A DNA stretch of 18,415 bases from an uncultured Archangium sp. (GTDB taxonomy: Bacteria > Myxococcota > Myxococcia > Myxococcales > Myxococcaceae), in NCBI GenBank assembly GCA_946479335.1, contig CAMLFP010000072.1:1-18415 (forward strand), read 5' to 3'. Shown piece after piece: positions 13,553 through 18,415 of the stretch (position 1 is its first letter; every line of letters starts with the position of its first letter). The notes beneath the pieces were generated by a model. It worked only from the letters and a program-made list of their open reading frames with translations. It did not search any database and was not told the DNA's origin. The position numbers were made by a program, and so were the translations under genes.

Positions 13553-15241
13553 TCAGACCGCGGCGAGCACGTAGCTGAACTTCGCCTGGCCGCCGAGCGC
13601 GTCCCAGAAGGTGTTGAAGCGGCCCTGGTCCATCGTCTGGCAGCCGGCCGAGTACGTGTCGGTCGTGCCACCGCGGTGGAAGTAGTAGCCCTGACCGCCC
13701 CAGTCGCCCGTGTAGATCTTGTCCTTCCCGTCGAGCTTGTGGTCGCGGTTGGTGTCGCGGCGCACGGAGGGGTTGCCGTAGCTCAGGTCGGGCACCAGCA
13801 CGTTGTTGCCCGCCGACTGCACGTCACCGAAGCCCGAACGGAAGCCGCGCTGGTAGTGGTACGTCTTGTTGCCGACCAGCTCGCCGACCGGCTTGGAGGC
13901 CTGCGACGGATCATCGGCCCAGCGGCGCGAGGGCTCGGTGTTCGACTTGAACTCCGCCACGTGGGGGCCGCGCGCGTCCTTCCACATCACGACGATGCGA
14001 TCGTCGTAGGTGCCGCGGTACGCGGAGCTCGCGCCGAAGTCGGTGTTCTGGCGAAGCCCGACGATCACGCGCTTGCCGGCCGCGAGGTCCTTCTTGGCCT
14101 GCGCGTCGCCGTACTTGTTCACGTAGTTCGAATACAGCGCGTACCGCTTCGCCTGGCTCATGCCCGTGGTGTTGGGGATGCCCTTTGGGATACCGGTGCT
14201 GGGCGTCGACGGGGTCGACGGGGTCGACGGCGTGGAGGGCGTCGACGGCGTGGTGGTGGTGGTCTTCTTGACGTGGATCTTCTGGCCCACGGAGATGACG
14301 TTGATGTTCTTCACCTGCGGGTTGAGCTTCTTCAGCGCGGCGATCGACATCTTGTACTTCGCGGCGATGCCTCCGAACGTGTCGCCGGCGCGCACCGTGT
14401 AGTCGACCGTCTTGGTGGTGGTCTTGGGCGGCGCCTTGGGCTGCGTCGGCTTGGTGGGCGCGGGCGCGGCGGCCTTCTTGCCGGCCTTGATGTGCACCAG
14501 CTGACCCACGGAGATGTTGTTGAGGTTCTTGATCTGCGGGTTCAGCTTCTTGAGCGCCGCGAGCGTGGTTTTGAACTTCGCCGCGATGCCGCTCATCGTG
14601 TCGCCAGCGCGCACGCGGTAGTCGACCTTGCCGGTGGAGGAGGGCGGCGGCGCGGGCGTGGGCGGCTTGGTGGTGCCGCTGCCGCTGGGCGCCTTGTTGC
14701 CGAACATCTTCGCTTCAGCGGCGCGACGGCGCACGAGGCCCTGCAGCACCTGGCCACCGGCGTGCACCCACTTGGCGAACTCCTTCTGGGCGCCGGCGTA
14801 GTCTTTCGCGTTGAGCTTCTTGAGCAGCGTGGAGCTCTTGAGCGCGCCCGCGCCGAGGTTGAACGTGAAGCTGGTGAGCGCGTCGAACTGGCCCTGGCTC
14901 AGCGGCACCTTCACGTACTTGCGCACGGCGTCCTGCGCCCAGCCGGTGTCGCTCTTGAGCAGCGCCTCGGCCTTGGCCTGGGTGATGACCTGACCGGCGT
15001 GCACGCCGCCGGTGTGGCCGTAGCCGATGGTCCACACGCCGACCGAGTCCTGGTACGCCTTGAGGCGCAGGCCTTCGAAGCTCTTGATGAGGTCGACCCC
15101 TTTCTGGCTGAGCTTGTTGGCCGAGGTGAAGGTGGAAGCTGCGGAGCTGGTGCTGGCGGTCTTCGCCTTGGGCGCCGTGCTGGTGGCGGCCGAAGTCGTA
15201 GACACCCGGGTTGCGCTGGTCGTCGAAGAGATTGCGGTCAT
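13553..15241 (-). CDS. Modular peptidoglycan enzyme: GH24 lysozyme, two LysM, L,D-transpeptidase-like domain
   Basis: The 562-residue protein has four parts. Residues 1-43 are a Ser/Thr/Ala-rich tail without a signal peptide. Residues 44-182 form a phage-type GH24 lysozyme with the T4-like triad Glu56, Asp65, Thr71 (same spacing, 9 and 6) in SFEGLRLKAYQDSVGVWTIG. Two LysM repeats (207-253 and 279-326; RAGDT and KKLNPQ in each) bind glycan. A six-unit Pro-Ser-Thr linker (332-349) leads to a C-terminal domain (about 355-562) ending in FHRGG...YSAGCQTM, with His522 and Cys534. That pattern resembles the HG...SxGC site of YkuD transpeptidases. An EF-hand-like loop (Asp496, Asn498, Asp500, Asp504, Asp507) lies just before it. 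The lysozyme and LysM calls are firm; the C-terminal call is by motif. Without a signal it may be released by lysis, by a phage-like particle or by a dedicated secretion system. The ATG start has only a distant GGAAG upstream. Confidence 0.92.
   Translation of the reverse strand: MTAISSTTSATRVSTTSAATSTAPKAKTASTSSAASTFTSANKLSQKGVDLIKSFEGLRLKAYQDSVGVWTIGYGHTGGVHAGQVITQAKAEALLKSDTGWAQDAVRKYVKVPLSQGQFDALTSFTFNLGAGALKSSTLLKKLNAKDYAGAQKEFAKWVHAGGQVLQGLVRRRAAEAKMFGNKAPSGSGTTKPPTPAPPPSSTGKVDYRVRAGDTMSGIAAKFKTTLAALKKLNPQIKNLNNISVGQLVHIKAGKKAAAPAPTKPTQPKAPPKTTTKTVDYTVRAGDTFGGIAAKYKMSIAALKKLNPQVKNINVISVGQKIHVKKTTTTTPSTPSTPSTPSTPSTPSTGIPKGIPNTTGMSQAKRYALYSNYVNKYGDAQAKKDLAAGKRVIVGLRQNTDFGASSAYRGTYDDRIVVMWKDARGPHVAEFKSNTEPSRRWADDPSQASKPVGELVGNKTYHYQRGFRSGFGDVQSAGNNVLVPDLSYGNPSVRRDTNRDHKLDGKDKIYTGDWGGQGYYFHRGGTTDTYSAGCQTMDQGRFNTFWDALGGQAKFSYVLAAV
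14195..14248 (-). repeat. Six-copy 9-bp coding repeat (Pro-Ser-Thr linker)
   Basis: Six tandem 9-bp units, read on the plus strand as variants of GGGGTCGAC, encode (Pro-Ser-Thr)x6, residues 332-349 of the lysozyme-like protein. It is a flexible inter-domain linker. The copies are nearly identical in DNA, so the number could vary between strains. Confidence 0.85.
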
Positions 15242-15273
15242 GCCGCCATTGTCTTCCGTATCGACGCGAAGGC

Positions 15274-15285
15274 TTTCCGCGGAAA
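15274..15285. promoter_or_regulatory. 12-bp perfect palindrome, candidate operator
   Basis: TTTCCGCGGAAA is a perfect palindrome in the 120-base region between the divergent lysozyme-like gene and lipA. A half-site TTTCCG recurs at 15315-15320. The position suits a regulator acting on either gene. The function is inferred from symmetry and location. Confidence 0.4.
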
Positions 15286-15325
15286 TGTGAAGTCTCGCGA
15301 CAATTCTCAGCGAATTTCCGGCCAG

Positions 15326-15354
15326 TTGACGCTGTGGGAGGGCGCCAATACATG
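15326..15354 (+). promoter_or_regulatory. Candidate sigma70-type promoter for lipA
   Basis: TTGACG (15326-15331) and TACATG (15349-15354) are separated by 17 bases. The -35 box matches 5 of 6 consensus bases and the -10 only 3 of 6. Transcription would start near 15361, at or just before the lipA ATG, which would make a leaderless message. Confidence 0.35.
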
Positions 15355-15361
15355 AGCGCGC

Positions 15362-16291
15362 ATGGCTACTCCCAACCGCCTGCCGCTGCCGGTCGCCACC
15401 TCTTCAGGGAAGCCTGACTGGCTCAAGGTGAAGCTGCCGAAGGGCGAGGGCTTCGAGCGCGTGAAGGGGTTGGTGAAGTCGCTCAAGCTGGCCACGGTGT
15501 GCGAGGAGGCCCGCTGCCCGAACATCGCCGAGTGCTGGGGTGGCGGCACTGCGACGGTGATGCTGATGGGCGAGGTCTGCACGCGCGCCTGCCGCTTCTG
15601 CCACGTGAAGGTGGGGGCGCCGCCTCCGCTTGATCCCTCGGAGCCGGAGAACCTCGCGGCGGCGGTCCGCGAGATGGGCCTCGAGTACATCGTGGTGACG
15701 TCGGTGAACCGTGATGATCGCCCCGACGGCGGCGCGTCACACTTCGCGGCGGCCATCACGGCGCTCAAGCGCGAGTCGCCGAAGACGACGGTGGAGGTGC
15801 TGATCCCCGACTTCCAGGGCGTGGAGGATTCGCTCGCGATCGTCGCCGAGGCGCGGCCGCACGTCGTCGCGCACAACATCGAGACCGTGGAGCGCCTGAC
15901 GCCCACCGTGAGAGACAGACGCGCGAAGTACGCGCAGTCGCTGCGGGTGCTGGAGTACCTCAAGCAGCGGCCCGAGAAGCTGTACACCAAGACCTCGATC
16001 ATGGTCGGCCTCGGCGAGACCGATGAAGAGCTGGAGCAGTGCTTCAAGGATCTGCGCGACGTGGGCGTCGACGTGCTGACGCTGGGCCAGTACCTCCAGC
16101 CGTCGCAGTACCACCTGCGCGTGCAGCGCTTCGCCTCGCCCGAGAAGTTCGAGGAGCTCAAGAAGATCGCCGAGGGCTACGGGTTCCTCTACGTCGCGTC
16201 GGGCCCGCTGGTGCGCTCCAGCTACCGCGCCGCGGAGTTCTTCATGAAGGGCCTGATGGAGCGCGAGCGCACCGCCGCCGCCACCGTCTGA
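15362..16291 (+). CDS. lipA: Lipoyl synthase LipA
   Basis: The 309-residue radical-SAM enzyme inserts two sulfurs into octanoyl groups on lipoyl domains. The auxiliary, sacrificial cluster is bound by C47/C52/C58 (CEEARCPNIAEC) and the SAM cluster by C73/C77/C80 (CTRACRFC). The family C-terminal RSSY is at 285-288, whose serine ligates the auxiliary cluster. Length is typical. The ATG at 15362 gives the family-like opening before KPDWLKVKLP. A GGGAGG at 15335-15340 is too far away to serve it, at 21 bases. The stop TGA shares its A with the ATG of the next small gene (TGATG). With the E2 gene two genes down, cofactor synthesis and use are co-located. No lipB is seen in the window. Confidence 0.97.
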   Translation: MATPNRLPLPVATSSGKPDWLKVKLPKGEGFERVKGLVKSLKLATVCEEARCPNIAECWGGGTATVMLMGEVCTRACRFCHVKVGAPPPLDPSEPENLAAAVREMGLEYIVVTSVNRDDRPDGGASHFAAAITALKRESPKTTVEVLIPDFQGVEDSLAIVAEARPHVVAHNIETVERLTPTVRDRRAKYAQSLRVLEYLKQRPEKLYTKTSIMVGLGETDEELEQCFKDLRDVGVDVLTLGQYLQPSQYHLRVQRFASPEKFEELKKIAEGYGFLYVASGPLVRSSYRAAEFFMKGLMERERTAAATV

Positions 16292-16536
16292 TGGGCACCG
16301 TCGCGCTCCTCGAGCACGCGTACCGCGACCCGCAGACCGGCGCCGACCAGCGCCGGTTCATCGGGATCTTCTCCGACCGGGCGCGCGCGCTCGACGCCCT
16401 CGAGCGCCTGAAGCTGCTGCCGGGGTTTCGCGACTTCCCCGATGACTTCGTCGTGGCCGACGTTCAGCTCGACTACGTCAACTGGCGCGACGGGTTCACG
16501 CTCGAAACGAACGGCTACCCTCGCTGCGCGACCTGA
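16291..16536 (+). CDS. 81-residue small protein between lipA and E2 (DUF7336-like)
   Basis: This small soluble protein has a beta-alpha-beta look: VALLEHAYRD, RRFIGIFSDRARALDALERL (21-40), then PGFRDFPDDFVVADVQLD (44-61) and W-RDGF. The pattern of a strand, a G(I/V)(F/Y)S turn, a helix, LPGFRDxPDxF and a closing W..GF resembles short uncharacterised proteins I recall as DUF7336. That assignment is from memory and moderate. No catalytic motif is evident. Its ATG overlaps the lipA stop (TGATG) and the E2 start follows 15 bases after its stop, so it is co-transcribed and probably translationally coupled with lipA. A link to lipoylation is suggested only by position. Confidence 0.82.
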   Translation: MGTVALLEHAYRDPQTGADQRRFIGIFSDRARALDALERLKLLPGFRDFPDDFVVADVQLDYVNWRDGFTLETNGYPRCAT

Positions 16537-16551
16537 GTTACGTGGGCGCGC

Positions 16552-17790
16552 ATGGCGCTCTTCGAATTCAAGCTCCCCGATCTCGGTGAAGGTGTCGTTG
16601 AAGGCGAGATCGTGAAGTGGCTGGTGAAGGCCGGCGACGCGGTGAAGGAAGATCAGACCCTCGTCGAGGTGATGACCGACAAGGCCACCGTGTCGGTGCC
16701 GTCGCCCGTCGCGGGGACGATCATCAAGACCTACGGCAACGAAGGGGAGATCGCCCGCGTGCACCACCGGCTGGCCGACGTGGAGGTCGCGGGGGCTGCG
16801 CCGAAGCAGCCCAACGCGCACGCGCCGGTCGCTGTCGAGGCGGCGAAGGCTGCTCCGGTGGCCGCCGCTTCTGCTGCGCCGAAGAGCCACGAGAAGGTGC
16901 TCGCCACGCCCGTCACGCGGAAGATCGCCAGCGAGCACGGCATCGATCTCTCCACGGTCGCCGGCACGGGCCCGCAGGGGCGGGTGCTGAAGAGCGACGT
17001 GGAGGCGGTGATCTCCGGCGGCGGCGCTCCGGCCCCGGTGGCCGCGCGGCCCGCGCAGACCTTCGCGCCGCTCGCGTCGACGCAGGCTGATCAGCGCATC
17101 CCCATGCGCGGCATGCGCAAGCGCATCGCGGAGAAGATGGTGAAGTCGAAGTTCACCGCGCCGCACTACGCGTTCGTCGAGGAGGTCGACGTCTCGAACC
17201 TCGTCGCGGTGCGCGATCGCCTGAACGCCACGCTGGCGAAGGAGAACGTGAAGCTCTCGTTCTTGCCGTTCTTCGTGAAGGCCGTGCTGCGCGCGTTCAA
17301 GAAGTTCCCGCAGGTGAACGCCAACATGGACGAGGCCACGCAAGACCTCATCGTGCGCGGCGAGTTCAACATCGGCATCGCGGCGATGACGGAGCAGGGC
17401 CTCACGGTGCCCGTGGTGCGCAACGCTGATCGCTTCTCCATCCGCTCGCTGGGCGGGGAGATCGGCCGGCTCGGCGCGGCGGCGCGAGATCAGAAGCTCA
17501 AGATGGAGGAGCTGACCGGCGGCACCTTCACCATCACTTCGCTCGGGCAGACCGGCGGCCTCTTCGCGACGCCGATCATCAACCACCCCGAGGTGGCGAT
17601 CATGGGCATCCACAAGATGCGCAAGCGCCCCATCGTCACCGACGACGATCAGATCGTGATCAAGCCGATCATGCTCTTCAGCTTCTGCTTCGATCACCGC
17701 GTCATCGACGGCGCCACCGGCGCAGAGTTCGCGTACGAGGTGATCAAGTACGTCGAGCAGCCCGACCTCCTCCTCGTCGACAGCTACTGA
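16552..17790 (+). CDS. Dihydrolipoamide acyltransferase (E2) of a 2-oxoacid dehydrogenase
   Basis: The 412-residue E2 forms the complex core and transfers acyl groups from E1 to CoA. It has one N-terminal lipoyl domain (3-77) with lipoyl-lysine Lys44 in TDKATVSVP, and an Ala/Pro linker (80-116). The peripheral subunit-binding domain (117-153, TPVTRKIASEHGIDLSTVAG) would hold E3. The C-terminal catalytic domain (182-412) contains DHRVIDG with His382 and Asp386. A single lipoyl domain fits branched-chain (BkdB/BkdC) or Gram-positive-like pyruvate E2; I cannot decide which from this sequence. No E1 genes lie in the window. The start lacks a Shine-Dalgarno and shares GCGCGCATGGC with the lipA start. 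It follows lipA and an 81-residue gene, probably in one operon. Confidence 0.94.
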   Translation: MALFEFKLPDLGEGVVEGEIVKWLVKAGDAVKEDQTLVEVMTDKATVSVPSPVAGTIIKTYGNEGEIARVHHRLADVEVAGAAPKQPNAHAPVAVEAAKAAPVAAASAAPKSHEKVLATPVTRKIASEHGIDLSTVAGTGPQGRVLKSDVEAVISGGGAPAPVAARPAQTFAPLASTQADQRIPMRGMRKRIAEKMVKSKFTAPHYAFVEEVDVSNLVAVRDRLNATLAKENVKLSFLPFFVKAVLRAFKKFPQVNANMDEATQDLIVRGEFNIGIAAMTEQGLTVPVVRNADRFSIRSLGGEIGRLGAAARDQKLKMEELTGGTFTITSLGQTGGLFATPIINHPEVAIMGIHKMRKRPIVTDDDQIVIKPIMLFSFCFDHRVIDGATGAEFAYEVIKYVEQPDLLLVDSY

Positions 17791-17792
17791 GC

Positions 17793-18415
17793 ATGGCCTT
17801 CGAGGGCTTCGCGAAAGAGGGCGTCTCGTGGTTCGACGCGCTGGCGCTGGCGCAGACCCGCGAGTGGTTCCAGGCGAACAAGGCGGCGTACGAGTCGCTC
17901 TGGCTCAACCCGATGAAGGCGCTGCTCGACGAGCTCGTCGCGCCCATCGGCAAGCTCTACGGGAAGAAGGTCGGCCCGCCGAAGGTGTTCCGCATCAACC
18001 GCGACGTGCGCTTCTCGAAAGACAAGCGCCCGTACAAGACGCACATCGCGGGGCTGATCCCGTTCGACGGCAACAACCCCATTGAGGGGCCGGCGGCGCT
18101 CTACTTCCACCTCGGCACCGAGGAGTTCGTGGGCTTCGGCTTCTACCGGCTGGAGACGCCCTCGCTGCTCAAGCTCCGCAAGAAGCTGCTCGATGAGAAG
18201 GAAGGCCCGAAGCTGGCCGCGCTCGTGGAGGCCACGCGGAAGAAGGGCTTCATCATCGACGCGATGGAGAAGCTGAAGCGGCCGCCGCCGGGCGTCGCGA
18301 AAGATCACCCGCGCGTCGAGCTGCTCAAGCACAAGGCGCTGGCGGTGGGCCGTGACGAGATCCCGAAGTCGGTGCGCTACTCCGCGAAGTTGAAGCCGTG
18401 GCTCGTGGAGCAGGC
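17793..18415 (+). CDS. DUF2461 (TIGR02453) family protein, partial at right edge
   Basis: The frame opens with ATG two bases after the E2 stop and stays open for 207 residues to the window edge, so the C-terminus is missing. It carries the DUF2461 hallmarks: TREWFQANKAAYESL near the N-terminus, VFRINRDVRFSKDKRPYKTH in the centre, then YFHLGTEEFVGFGFYRLE and LKRPPPGVAKDHP. The family is widespread and its function is not established as far as I know. No signal peptide or membrane segment is seen. The close spacing suggests the gene is read with E2. Confidence 0.9.
   Translation, partial: MAFEGFAKEGVSWFDALALAQTREWFQANKAAYESLWLNPMKALLDELVAPIGKLYGKKVGPPKVFRINRDVRFSKDKRPYKTHIAGLIPFDGNNPIEGPAALYFHLGTEEFVGFGFYRLETPSLLKLRKKLLDEKEGPKLAALVEATRKKGFIIDAMEKLKRPPPGVAKDHPRVELLKHKALAVGRDEIPKSVRYSAKLKPWLVEQ

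Noticed and set aside
14195..14248. Short tandem repeats as a CRISPR-like array
   Set aside because: The units are contiguous 9-bp codon repeats with no spacers, and they encode a Pro-Ser-Thr linker.
13538..15355. 605-residue plus-strand frame over the lysozyme-like gene
   Set aside because: Its composition is typical of antisense GC-rich DNA, and the minus strand carries exact GH24 and LysM motifs.
16222..17697. 491-residue minus-strand frame over E2
   Set aside because: It is antisense shadow of a canonical E2 with lipoyl, binding and catalytic motifs.

Overview
The window is about 18.4 kb of very GC-rich DNA. Genes are packed closely and several neighbours overlap by 1 to 28 nt. GTG starts are frequent and one gene appears to start with TTG. 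The combination of Ku and LigD end joining, an HD-GYP response regulator, 2-oxoacid dehydrogenase genes and long proteins with low-complexity linkers suggests a free-living deltaproteobacterium-like organism, most plausibly a myxobacterium. That placement is inference from gene content and composition. I saw no rRNA, tRNA, CRISPR array, transposase or integrase.

Layout. The left end (1-172, minus) holds the start of an unknown gene cut by the window edge. A plus-strand gene (223-2202) encodes an unusual two-domain tRNA wobble-base enzyme: a queuine/preQ1 tRNA-ribosyltransferase fused to an MnmC/MnmD-like methyltransferase. It converges on, and overlaps, a minus-strand unit of ku followed by an ArsB/CitT-like permease (4306 to 2175). 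Diverging from ku across 36 bp is ligD (4343-6181), so the two core bacterial end-joining proteins share one control region.

A long leftward series follows (11992 down to 6182): a 47-residue membrane peptide, thiO, an HD-GYP response regulator, moaA, tcdA, an unrecognised 248-residue protein and a lipoprotein. Most junctions overlap or have gaps under 15 nt. The one larger gap, about 100 nt, lies between moaA and tcdA.

The right third is mostly lipoate-dependent metabolism: lpdA (12068-13474) with a textbook terminator, then lipA, an 81-residue small protein and an E2 acyltransferase (15362-17790), followed by a DUF2461-type gene cut by the right edge. Between lpdA and lipA sits a minus-strand gene for a composite cell-wall enzyme: a GH24 lysozyme, two LysM repeats, a Pro-Ser-Thr linker and an L,D-transpeptidase-like domain.

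How the genes work together. LpdA (E3), LipA (lipoyl synthase) and E2 belong to one biochemical system, because LipA makes the cofactor that E2 carries and LpdA reoxidises. Ku and LigD form a two-protein NHEJ pathway. TcdA and the Tgt fusion both modify tRNA anticodon-loop positions (37 and 34). The most notable items are the Tgt-methyltransferase fusion, the modular lysozyme/transpeptidase-like protein, and the small or unknown genes translationally coupled to thiO, lipA and tcdA. No stretch over 300 bases lacks a gene.
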